DNA from: Lachnospiraceae bacterium
GTDB taxonomy: Bacteria; Bacillota; Clostridia; Lachnospirales; Lachnospiraceae
Reading direction: 5' to 3'
Length of the DNA stretch: 36,803 bases
Assembly: GCA_017455435.1 (NCBI GenBank)
Contig: JAFTAU010000094.1
Span: forward strand, 1 to 36,803
This document shows, piece after piece, positions 1 to 6,227 of this stretch. The translations under genes were made by a program, and so were the position numbers. The notes under the pieces were generated by a model that was not told the origin of the DNA, did no database searches, and saw only the letters and a list, made by a program, of their open reading frames with translations. Within the stretch, counting starts at the first letter, position 1, and the number at the start of each line of letters is the position of its first letter.

Positions 1-29
1 CTTATGTGATTGCTGGCTCTGACCCGTCG

Positions 30-101
30 TTACTTCTTGAGGAACAGCGGAATCAGGGAGGAAATCAGGCCATAGGTCTGCGTCGGGAAAGCGAATACCA
101 T
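30..101 (-). CDS. possible 23-residue small protein downstream of the MarR gene
   Basis: A short ORF lies 27 nt downstream of the regulator's stop codon and runs in the same direction. It starts with ATG at 101, preceded by an AAAGGAG Shine-Dalgarno sequence, and ends in TAA at 30-32. The peptide begins MVFAFPTQTYG, has a hydrophobic middle (LISSLIPLFL) and ends in KK, so it could lie in the membrane. I do not recognise it. The good ribosome binding site and tight spacing make it more than a random ORF, but a 24-codon frame can arise by chance, and the window edge is only 29 nt away. Confidence 0.3.
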   Translation of the reverse strand: MVFAFPTQTYGLISSLIPLFLKK

Positions 102-128
102 TTTCTGAAGCTCCTTTACTGTTATATC

Positions 129-581
129 TTACTTTTCAGTATTCTTTGCTCTTTCCTGGTCGAGCATCTTGTATAGTACCTGATACAGGCCCATAGCTTC
201 CTCCAGCGTCAGGTGATACTCCTGCGCTATGGCCTCAGGGACGCACAGGGCGTCTTCCTGCAGTTTTTTTCCCGCCTCGGTCAGCGTAATCACAAGGTTG
301 CGTTCATCGCTTGTGTCTTTTGCCTTTGCGATATAGCCCTTTGCCTCCAGCTTCTGCAGAAGCGGAGTTACCGTATTGGATTTCAGGAAAAGGGCCTCGC
401 ACAGGAACTTTTCATTGACCTGCTTTTCCTCCCACAGGACCATCATGACGATGTACTGGGTATAGGTCAGGTCAAGTTTGTCCAGCAGGGGCTTATACTT
501 TCTGGTTATCATGTTTGAGACGGCATACAGCGGGAAACACAGCTGGTTCTTTAGTCTCAATGCGGCGTATTTATCATCCAT
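129..581 (-). CDS. MarR-family peroxide-sensing repressor, OhrR-like
   Basis: A 150-residue winged helix-turn-helix transcription factor of the usual MarR length. The start at 581 is chosen because GGAGG sits 7 nt upstream; an in-frame extension to 695 would run through the promoter. Cys15 lies in NQLCFPLY, and Tyr29 and Tyr40 fall at exactly the positions of Cys15, Tyr29 and Tyr40 of Bacillus OhrR, where the cysteine is oxidised by organic hydroperoxides and the tyrosines hydrogen-bond to it. The recognition helix and wing follow (about residues 60-100, with DERN at the wing). Family knowledge predicts a dimeric repressor that releases DNA on oxidation. No ohr peroxidase is visible next to it, so the target other than its own promoter is unknown. 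Confidence 0.85.
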   Translation of the reverse strand: MDDKYAALRLKNQLCFPLYAVSNMITRKYKPLLDKLDLTYTQYIVMMVLWEEKQVNEKFLCEALFLKSNTVTPLLQKLEAKGYIAKAKDTSDERNLVITLTEAGKKLQEDALCVPEAIAQEYHLTLEEAMGLYQVLYKMLDQERAKNTEK

Positions 582-623
582 CTTACGATCCTCCAAAAAC
601 ATATCGCACGTGACTTGTTTTTT

Positions 624-652
624 ATTATATCGCGCGCGATATAAGTTGTCAA
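624..652 (-). promoter_or_regulatory. promoter of the OhrR-like gene with palindromic operator
   Basis: On the minus strand TTGACA (647-652) and TATAAT (624-629) are separated by exactly 17 bp. A perfect 20-bp palindrome, TTATATCGCGCGCGATATAA (625-644), fills the spacer and runs into the -10 box, so a bound dimer would exclude RNA polymerase. A second, imperfect ATATCGCACGTGA element follows at about 601-613. Autorepression by the gene just downstream is the simplest reading. Confidence 0.85.
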
Positions 653-732
653 GAGCTTTTAACGTTCTTAACGCTTCAAGAAAGCGGAACACCAATGGAT
701 GAACCGTTCACTTGTTACATGTACTATATTGT

Positions 733-794
733 GCCCTGCAAGCTGAAAACTTGCAGGGCGTTTCTATGTATGCACCGCAGGTCCTTCCTGCGGT
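733..794. other. two perfect hairpins in an otherwise empty stretch
   Basis: The stretch 653-884 contains no credible gene. It holds a 10-bp stem (733-742 with 750-759, GCCCTGCAAG) and an 8-bp stem (774-781 with 787-794, ACCGCAGG). Each is followed on the plus strand by a short T-rich run, so they resemble intrinsic terminators, yet no plus-strand gene lies upstream. They may mark the end of a lost gene or insulate the OhrR-like promoter from read-through. I see nothing else here. Confidence 0.5.
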
Positions 795-877
795 GTGTTT
801 ATTTGTTTTAGCGTTCTCTGTCATGATTGTAGCTGCGAGGTCTGGTCTGCTGGATAAGGTAGTAGGCGGCGAATGAT

Positions 878-924
878 AAAAAAGTTTCCCTTGTTTTGCC
901 CCACAAGGGCTAAAGCAAGGGAAA
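878..924 (-). terminator. terminator of the phd-doc operon
   Basis: A 9-bp outer stem TTTCCCTTG (885-893) pairs with CAAGGGAAA (916-924). An inner GCCC/GGGC stem (898-901 with 907-910) extends it. On the minus strand the structure is followed by a CTTTTTTATC run (878-884 region). It lies about 90 nt past the toxin stop codon. Confidence 0.7.
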
Positions 925-1012
925 ACGTAGCTTTTTATGGTAGCAGACCTGCGGGAAATGCAGGAAAATCAATGGTTTTCAGAAATTTGGATAGACAAAC
1001 TACGATTCGTTG

Positions 1013-1390
1013 CTATATCCTGTGATCCAGTACCCACTCTAACAACGATTCATAGTCCATTTCCCCCGCGGCGACGGCAAGACCCGTCCGCGCGACCTCC
1101 TCGTTGCTCACGCCAAGCCGAATTCCATTGACCTCAAGAAATGTGAGCATTATATACATACCTATACGCTTATTGCCGTCCACAAAGGCATGATCAGAGA
1201 TAAGATTAAATCCGAGCCGAGCCCCTTTTTCTTCTTTTGAAGGATAAAGATCTACTCCATCAAAAGTTGCGAAGGCACTCTCCAGAGCAGATTCCAGCAT
1301 CCCCTCACCGCGTACTCCGACAGACCCTCCGGTTTCTTCGGCAATCAGCCGATGAAGCAGTTTGACCTTTTCTATTGAAAATTTAATCAT
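1013..1390 (-). CDS. doc: Doc-type death-on-curing toxin (Fic fold)
   Basis: A 125-residue protein with the Doc version of the Fic motif, HAFVDGNKR (about residues 67-75). The catalytic His, Asp, Gly-Asn and Lys-Arg are all present. Doc of phage P1 is a kinase that phosphorylates EF-Tu and so stops translation; this activity is inferred from the family. The N-terminal VRGEGMLESALE segment is also typical. The ATG overlaps the antitoxin stop by 4 nt (ATGA), as expected of a coupled toxin-antitoxin operon. No inactivating change is visible. Length is normal for the family. Confidence 0.92.
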   Translation of the reverse strand: MIKFSIEKVKLLHRLIAEETGGSVGVRGEGMLESALESAFATFDGVDLYPSKEEKGARLGFNLISDHAFVDGNKRIGMYIMLTFLEVNGIRLGVSNEEVARTGLAVAAGEMDYESLLEWVLDHRI

Positions 1391-1629
1391 TTTGCAAGCT
1401 CCAGAAAAGCCGGTTTGTACTTCTTCAGTATTCGGGCGGAAACAAAATCTATCTTCTCGTCGTCTGTCATCTCTATCGGCGGATTTGAATCTATATTTAT
1501 CAGGATATATTTCGGTTTGTTGTTCTTGAAGATCACCGCCTGCCCGTTTTTTTCCGCGATACGTGTGGCCTTCGAGAAATTCTGATTAGCCTCGCTGACA
1601 GAGATTATTTCATTGGAATTGATGGTCAT
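1387..1629 (-). CDS. phd: Phd/YefM-family antitoxin
   Basis: An 80-residue antitoxin. The start at 1629 is chosen because GGAGGT lies 8 nt upstream; a TTG 15 nt further out lies within that ribosome binding site. The N-terminal half (ISVSEANQNFSKATRIAEKNG) is the Phd/YefM DNA-binding dimer fold, here seen in the order expected, and the C-terminal segment after residue 55 (DDEKIDFVSARILKKYKPAF) should be the part that wraps over and blocks Doc. It is the first gene of the pair and probably represses its own promoter, more strongly when bound by Doc. Confidence 0.92.
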   Translation of the reverse strand: MTINSNEIISVSEANQNFSKATRIAEKNGQAVIFKNNKPKYILINIDSNPPIEMTDDEKIDFVSARILKKYKPAFLELAK

Positions 1630-1648
1630 GTCTGTTACCTCCAAAGCA

Positions 1649-1676
1649 AGTATATCATTTTATAGGTAAAATACAA
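1649..1676 (-). promoter_or_regulatory. phd-doc promoter
   Basis: Minus-strand TTGTAT (1671-1676) and TATACT (1649-1654) are separated by 16 bp, about 20 nt ahead of the antitoxin start. The AT-rich spacer contains ACCTATAAAATG; no clear palindromic operator is seen. Confidence 0.55.
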
Positions 1677-1742
1677 GCTATTATTTGTCCATGGTCTTCG
1701 TTTTGGCGCCGCGTCGTTCAAAACCCACCTTCTCCGCAAGAA

Positions 1743-1769
1743 AAAAGAGCGCACGAGGAACTCTCTTTT
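1743..1769 (-). terminator. weak terminator downstream of tRNA-Ser
   Basis: A 7-bp stem AAAAGAG/CTCTTTT (1743-1749 with 1763-1769) with a 13-nt loop ends in a T-run on the minus strand, immediately after the tRNA. The stem is mostly A-T, so efficiency is uncertain. Confidence 0.4.
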
Positions 1770-1774
1770 AGCTA

Positions 1775-1862
1775 CGGAGAAGGAGGGATTTGAACCCTCG
1801 CACCGGTCTCCCGATCTACACCCTTAGCAGGGGCGCCTCTTCGGCCTCTTGAGTACTTCTCC
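1775..1862 (-). tRNA. tRNA-Ser (anticodon GCU)
   Basis: An 88-nt class II tRNA. The acceptor stem pairs GGAGAAG (1856-1862) with CTTCTCC (1776-1782), with discriminator G at 1775. The anticodon loop CTGCTAA gives GCU, which reads AGC/AGU serine codons. A long variable arm (ATCGGGAGACCGGT region) and a T arm GAGGG-TTCAAAT-CCCTC are present. The 3' CCA is not encoded: the next bases on the minus strand are TAG. Confidence 0.97.
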
Positions 1863-1902
1863 GAATCACAGCGGCACAGCCGCTTTTTTTAATTGCCTGC
1901 CT

Positions 1903-1931
1903 ATTTTATACGAAATAATCAGGCTTGTCAA
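1903..1931 (-). promoter_or_regulatory. tRNA-Ser promoter
   Basis: Minus-strand TTGACA (1926-1931) and TAAAAT (1903-1908) are separated by 17 bp. Between promoter and tRNA lies a 6-bp perfect hairpin, AGCGGC/GCCGCT (1870-1875 with 1879-1884). This would form in the 5' leader, and on the plus strand it is followed by seven T and looks like a terminator facing pgi. Confidence 0.75.
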
Positions 1932-1981
1932 CAAACTATCTTTTTTATGTTTTTTTAGTTCCTTCTTCTTCGTTTAAGCGG

Positions 1982-2011
1982 TTGTCAGACTGTGTGAGAG
2001 TGGTGTATACT
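1982..2011 (+). promoter_or_regulatory. pgi promoter
   Basis: TTGTCA (1982-1987) and TATACT (2006-2011) with an 18-bp spacer and a TG just before the -10. GGAGGT at 2030-2035 is the ribosome binding site for the ATG at 2043. Confidence 0.65.
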
Positions 2012-2042
2012 GTTAAAATAATAACCGACGGAGGTTTTTAAT

Positions 2043-3344
2043 ATGAAAAAAATATCTTTTGACGAAACTATGCTTTCTTCTTTTTGTTCAGAAAAAGAGC
2101 TTGAGACAATGAAAAACGACGCTCTCGCTGCCAAAGACACTCTTGTGAATGGCACCGGCGAGGGCAATGATTATATAGGCTGGGTAAATCTTCCGGAAAA
2201 CTACGACCGCGAGGAGTTTGCCCGTATAAAGGCGGCGGCTGGGCGTATCCGCGAGCAGTCGCAGGCTCTCGTGGTCATCGGTATCGGTGGCTCTTATTTG
2301 GGAGCGCGCGCCGCTATTGAGTTTTTAAAGCCTTCCTTCGGATATGAAAACGCCGGCGGCCTCGACATCTATTACGCCGGAAACCAGCTCAGCACGGCCT
2401 GCCTGCGCCATGTAATAAAGCTCATCGGCGACCGCGATTTTTCCGTCAATGTTATCTCAAAATCCGGTACGACCACCGAACCGGCTGTCGCTTTCAGAGT
2501 TTTCAAAGAACTGCTTGAAAAGAAATACGGCAAAGAGGGCGCGGCACGACGCATCTACGCCACTACCGACAAAGCCCGCGGCGCGCTGAAAAAGCTGGCC
2601 GACGCCGAAGGCTACGAGACTTTTGTGGTTCCGGACGACGTGGGCGGCAGATATTCCGTTCTCACCGCTGTGGGACTGCTCCCCATCGCCGCGGCCGGCT
2701 GCGATATCGACGCGCTGATGGCCGGCGGACAGGCGGCCAGAGAAGAGCTTCTCTCCGCTCCTTTTGAGACAAATATGGCGCTGCGCTACGCGGCATACAG
2801 AAATTATTTTTACAGAAACGGCAAAGCCGTCGAGATTCTCGCCGACTACGACCCTTCGCTGCATTATATCTGCGAGTGGTGGAAACAGCTTTACGGCGAG
2901 AGCGAGGGCAAGGACGGAAACGGATTGTTCCCCGCGTCGGTGGATCTTACCACGGACCTTCACTCCATGGGACAGTATATTCAGGACGGACCGAGATTTC
3001 TGATTGAAACCGTGCTGGGATTAAACGACGACGCGGAGCCGATACTCATTAAAGAAGAGCCGGAGGACCTTGACGGACTCAATTACCTGGCCGGCAAGCC
3101 GCTCTCTTTTGTCAACGACTGCGCCGCCAAAGGGACTGCCCTTGCGCATTCACAGGGCGGCGTTCCGAACAGCGTCATCAATATTGACGGCAGAGACGCT
3201 TTCGCTCTGGGCGAACTTTTCTATTTCTTTGAATTTGCCTGCGGGGTAAGCGGATACATACTGGGCGTAAACCCGTTCAATCAGCCGGGAGTCGAAAGTT
3301 ACAAGAAAAAAATGTTCAAACTGCTTGGAAAGCCCGGATATTAA
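2043..3344 (+). CDS. pgi: glucose-6-phosphate isomerase
   Basis: A 433-residue cytosolic enzyme that interconverts glucose-6-phosphate and fructose-6-phosphate. Length matches the short Gram-positive form. It has two SIS (sugar isomerase) domains. An early [15 protein letters not shown] loop and a [10 protein letters not shown] phosphate-binding loop are visible. Family signature 1 ([15 protein letters not shown], about residues 199-213) and signature 2 ([11 protein letters not shown], near the C-terminus) are intact. It starts at an ATG with GGAGGT upstream. It is apparently monocistronic, and its stop codon overlaps that of the convergent gene at the palindrome TTAA. Glycolytic context continues with the aldolase 2 kb downstream. 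Confidence 0.97.
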   Translation: MKKISFDETMLSSFCSEKELETMKNDALAAKDTLVNGTGEGNDYIGWVNLPENYDREEFARIKAAAGRIREQSQALVVIGIGGSYLGARAAIEFLKPSFGYENAGGLDIYYAGNQLSTACLRHVIKLIGDRDFSVNVISKSGTTTEPAVAFRVFKELLEKKYGKEGAARRIYATTDKARGALKKLADAEGYETFVVPDDVGGRYSVLTAVGLLPIAAAGCDIDALMAGGQAAREELLSAPFETNMALRYAAYRNYFYRNGKAVEILADYDPSLHYICEWWKQLYGESEGKDGNGLFPASVDLTTDLHSMGQYIQDGPRFLIETVLGLNDDAEPILIKEEPEDLDGLNYLAGKPLSFVNDCAAKGTALAHSQGGVPNSVINIDGRDAFALGELFYFFEFACGVSGYILGVNPFNQPGVESYKKKMFKLLGKPGY

Positions 3345-3607
3345 TAATCCTCTTCCAGCACTTGCAGCTCCAGATAATCAAAATCGATGGTCTCAATAAA
3401 TGAGTCCTGGGTAAAGCGCGTTTTTGCACGGCGCCGGAAGTCATCAATGTTCAGATCCAGCCATATAGGCACGCTCAGATCAAACTTTTTGCAGGCTTCC
3501 TCGAGCGCGTGGAAAACTTTCTGAGTACGCGTTTTTTCGCTGAAATCCTCTATAGTAACGGCTTTCAGCAAATGCGCGTCTTTGATTTTCTTAATCCAGA
3601 ATCTCAA
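3341..3607 (-). CDS. conserved 88-residue hypothetical protein
   Basis: A small acidic protein, beginning [15 protein letters not shown] and ending [10 protein letters not shown]. The central [24 protein letters not shown] segment is familiar to me from unnamed proteins widespread in Clostridia; no function is known. The start is a TTG (3605-3607) with GGAG 7 nt upstream, and a plausible promoter lies ahead. There is no signal peptide, membrane segment or cysteine motif. It converges on pgi, sharing the stop palindrome, with no terminator between the two genes. Confidence 0.75.
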   Translation of the reverse strand: MRFWIKKIKDAHLLKAVTIEDFSEKTRTQKVFHALEEACKKFDLSVPIWLDLNIDDFRRRAKTRFTQDSFIETIDFDYLELQVLEEDY

Positions 3608-3635
3608 TACTGCTCTCCTTTTTTCGGACGCCTAT

Positions 3636-3665
3636 AGCATAACCGAAAGAGACGTGATTTGACAA
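3636..3665 (-). promoter_or_regulatory. promoter of the 88-residue hypothetical gene
   Basis: Minus-strand TTGTCA (3660-3665) and TATGCT (3636-3641) are separated by 18 bp, about 30 nt ahead of the TTG start. It begins just after the terminator of the upstream RNA candidate. Confidence 0.55.
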
Positions 3666-3680
3666 GAAAGATTTTGTCCG

Positions 3681-3802
3681 AAAAAGGGGGAGCGCCCGTC
3701 TTTGCCGGCAATGCAAATGGCGGACGCCCCTAGCTAAAAGGAAGTTTGTATCAACATCGCAGCTTTCGTGCACAAAAACTGCAGGAGAGTATTAATTTTT
3801 GT
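3681..3802 (-). ncRNA. candidate small RNA, about 120 nt, unassigned
   Basis: The 314-nt gap between the hypothetical gene and the rsmF-like gene holds an independent transcription unit with no convincing ORF: a near-consensus promoter (3809-3837) and, about 75-120 nt after the predicted start, a strong hairpin followed by five T. The terminator pairs GGGG-CGTCCG (3721-3730, minus strand) with CGGGCG-CT-CCCC (3686-3697), closing on an inner TTTGC/GCAAA stem. The 5' part can form a GCAG/CTGC hairpin around the palindrome GTGCAC. A 60-codon frame crosses it but has no ribosome binding site and runs past the terminator. It is shorter than 6S RNA and matches no family I can name. Confidence 0.5.
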
Positions 3803-3808
3803 AAAAAT

Positions 3809-3837
3809 ATTTTACCAACCGAGCCCTTGTTTGTCAA
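3809..3837 (-). promoter_or_regulatory. promoter of the candidate small RNA
   Basis: Minus-strand TTGACA (3832-3837) and TAAAAT (3809-3814) have a 17-bp spacer with TGG just before the -10. This is one of the closest matches to consensus in the window, yet no gene start follows it closely. Confidence 0.75.
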
Positions 3838-3922
3838 CTCCTTTTATAATAAAATTATTAACGAATCATTTTTTGACGATTGCTTTCATTTTTTTTAATA
3901 ATTCGTAGAAAAACTTACTTTT

Positions 3923-5248
3923 ATGAAAAATGACTTTTTTGATACGGCAACTCTGCCGGCGAAATTTTTAGAACGTATGAAGTCTCAGCTCGGAGGCACA
4001 TATGAGGCCTTTTTGTCGTCCTATGAGAAACCTTTTCGCCGTGCTTTTCGGGTAAATACGTCTGTGACCGGAGATGATGAACTGCTGCATCTGCTCGGGG
4101 GCGCGGAAGTCGCCCTGCCGGTACCTTTTGCGCAGCACTGCTATTATTATCCGGATGATCTGCCTCTTGGCAAAAGCCCCCTGCACGAAGCCGGTCTTTT
4201 CTATATCCAGGAGCCTTCCGCTATGCGCGTAGGTGAGACGGTCAGTGCAGCGCCCGGTGAAATCATACTGGATCTGTGCGCTGCACCTGGCGGAAAAACC
4301 GCATCGATAGCTGCCGACATGGCCGGCGGGGGCGTTCTTTTTTCAAACGAAATCCACCCAGCCAGAGCAAAGATTCTTTCACAGAACGTCGAGAGGCTGG
4401 GGCTTAAAAACTGCATCGTGACAAACGCAGCGCCATCCGACCTCGCCGGACGCTTTCCCGCTTTTTTCGAAAAGGTTCTGGTGGATGCACCGTGTTCGGG
4501 CGAAGGAATGTTCCGCAAGGAGCCGGACGCTATTGCCTGCTGGAGCGAGGAAAATATCGCCATGTGCGCTGCCCGTCAGCGCGATATTCTGAGGAGCGCC
4601 GACATTCTGCTGGCTCCGGGCGGTGAGCTGATTTATTCCACCTGCACCTTCGCGCCGGTAGAAAACGAGCGCCAGATTGCCGGATTTTTAAACGAGCATC
4701 CGGGCTACAGCCTTGTTTCAATGGAGCATCTTTACCCTCACAAAGTAGACGGGGAAGGACATTTTGTCGCAAAACTCAGGAAAGACGGCACCCTCTGCCG
4801 CCGCTCTTTCCCGACAAAACCCGCAAAAATAAAAAAAGACATTCTCCCGGCGTGGGATGATTTCAAAAAGGATGTCCTAAGCGATCCGGATTTTGACCGC
4901 GGCGGTGAAATGCTCTGCTACGGGGATAATCTCTATCTTTGTCCGGCGGCCGTGGATCTTTCCGGCATAAAATGCCTGCGGCCCGGGCTGCATCTGGGCG
5001 CCGCATCCGGCGGGCGTTTTGCCCCGGGGCACGCGCTTTCTCACTGCCTTTCAGCTGCAGATGTCTCGCGGGCAATTGACCTTTCTTCCGACGATGCCGC
5101 CAGATACATCTCAGGTCTGACACTGCCCTGCTCCACTGACCTTGCCGGCATCGTCCTCGTTACCGTAGGCGGACACGGCCTTTCCTGGGGAAAAGCCACC
5201 CGCGGCACATTAAAAAACCATTATCCCAAAGGCCTGCGAAAGGGATAA
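3923..5248 (+). CDS. rsmF: RsmF-type 16S rRNA m5C methyltransferase (NOL1/NOP2/Sun family)
   Basis: A 441-residue SAM-dependent RNA cytosine-C5 methyltransferase. The N-terminal LPAKFLERMKSQLG...RAFRVNTS segment fits the RsmF/YebU subfamily. The SAM-binding motif LDLCAAPGGKT (about residues 114-124) is followed by the catalytic DAPCSGEGMFRKEP (about 188-201) and the second cysteine in YSTCTF (about 239-244). PCSGEG with MFRK separates it from RsmB. The C-terminal 150 residues correspond to the RNA-binding extension of RsmF. I see no clear Shine-Dalgarno sequence ahead of the ATG (upstream bases are AAACTTACTTTT), but the N-terminus aligns with the family and no better start exists. The target base is inferred only. 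Confidence 0.88.
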   Translation: MKNDFFDTATLPAKFLERMKSQLGGTYEAFLSSYEKPFRRAFRVNTSVTGDDELLHLLGGAEVALPVPFAQHCYYYPDDLPLGKSPLHEAGLFYIQEPSAMRVGETVSAAPGEIILDLCAAPGGKTASIAADMAGGGVLFSNEIHPARAKILSQNVERLGLKNCIVTNAAPSDLAGRFPAFFEKVLVDAPCSGEGMFRKEPDAIACWSEENIAMCAARQRDILRSADILLAPGGELIYSTCTFAPVENERQIAGFLNEHPGYSLVSMEHLYPHKVDGEGHFVAKLRKDGTLCRRSFPTKPAKIKKDILPAWDDFKKDVLSDPDFDRGGEMLCYGDNLYLCPAAVDLSGIKCLRPGLHLGAASGGRFAPGHALSHCLSAADVSRAIDLSSDDAARYISGLTLPCSTDLAGIVLVTVGGHGLSWGKATRGTLKNHYPKGLRKG

Positions 5249-5263
5249 ACCGCCGCCAGGGTC

Positions 5264-5292
5264 TTTATTTTTCTCCCGAAATCCTTTATACT
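5264..5292 (+). promoter_or_regulatory. putative fba promoter
   Basis: TATACT (5287-5292) matches the -10 box well; TTTATT (5264-5269), 17 bp upstream, is a poor -35. It sits in the 93-nt gap before the aldolase start. Confidence 0.4.
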
Positions 5293-5341
5293 GAACAAAA
5301 CAAATCTTTGCGCAAATCGCAAATTAAAAAGGAGACACACT

Positions 5342-6205
5342 ATGGTTATTTCCGCGAAAGAAATGTTACAGCAGGCTCGTGCCGGCAAGTACGCCGTCGC
5401 GCAGATGAATATCAACAATCTCGAATGGACAAAAGCCATTCTCACTGTCGCGCAGGAACTGAATTCGCCTATGATTCTCGGCGTTTCTGAGGGCGCGGGC
5501 AAGTACATGACCGGTTACAAGACCGTCGTCGCCATGACGAACGCGATGCTGGAAGAAATGGGCATCACCGTTCCCGTCGCGCTTCATTTGGATCACGGCA
5601 GCTACGAACACTGCTACAAGTGCATCGACGCCGGCTTTATGTCCGTAATGTTTGACGGCTCTCATTATCCCATCGACGAAAACGTAGCCAAGACCCGCGA
5701 ACTGGTCGAGGTCTGCCATGCTAAAGGCATTTCCATCGAGGCGGAAGTCGGCTCCATCGGCGGCGAGGAAGACGGCGTTGTCGGAATGGGCGAGTGCGCC
5801 GATCCCGATGAATGCAAGCGCATAACCGATCTGGGCATCGATTTTCTGGCGGCCGGCATCGGAAACATTCACGGAAAATACCCCGCGAACTGGAAAGGCC
5901 TAAGTTTTGAAACGCTGGAAGCGGTCAAGGCCAAAGTCGGCGACATCCCGCTGGTGCTTCACGGCGGCACAGGCATTCCCGAAGATATGATCAAAAAAGC
6001 CATCTCCCTGGGCGTCGCAAAAATTAACGTCAATACCGAAAACCAGCTGGCTTTTGCAGCTGCCACACGCAAATATATCGAAGCCGGAAAAGACCTCGAG
6101 GGCAAGGGTTTTGACCCCAGGAAGCTCCTCGCTCCCGGCGTAGAAGCAATAAAAGACGTTGTCAGGACAAAGCTGGAGCTCTTCGGTTCCGTAGGAAAAG
6201 CCTGA
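5342..6205 (+). CDS. fba: class II fructose-1,6-bisphosphate aldolase
   Basis: A 287-residue zinc-dependent aldolase that cleaves fructose-1,6-bisphosphate to dihydroxyacetone phosphate and glyceraldehyde-3-phosphate. LHLDHG (81-86) holds the proton donor Asp84 and zinc ligand His85. SIEAEVG holds the Glu around 135. GIGNIHGKY and LHGGTG hold zinc ligands His178 and His207. INVNTE binds the phosphate. The cation-binding loop GGEEDG follows the family pattern. AGGAGAC precedes the ATG. The gene is 22 nt from glnN on the same strand, so the two are probably co-transcribed. Confidence 0.96.
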   Translation: MVISAKEMLQQARAGKYAVAQMNINNLEWTKAILTVAQELNSPMILGVSEGAGKYMTGYKTVVAMTNAMLEEMGITVPVALHLDHGSYEHCYKCIDAGFMSVMFDGSHYPIDENVAKTRELVEVCHAKGISIEAEVGSIGGEEDGVVGMGECADPDECKRITDLGIDFLAAGIGNIHGKYPANWKGLSFETLEAVKAKVGDIPLVLHGGTGIPEDMIKKAISLGVAKINVNTENQLAFAAATRKYIEAGKDLEGKGFDPRKLLAPGVEAIKDVVRTKLELFGSVGKA

Positions 6206-6227
6206 CACTGTCACTCCGGGAGATATT

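Noticed and set aside
937-1131. 64-codon plus-strand ORF starting MVADLREMQENQ
   Set aside because: It has no ribosome binding site, runs antisense into doc and shows no recognisable domain.
3591-3773. 60-codon minus-strand ORF over the RNA candidate
   Set aside because: It has no Shine-Dalgarno sequence and crosses both the terminator hairpin and the promoter and start of the next gene. The region reads better as an RNA gene.
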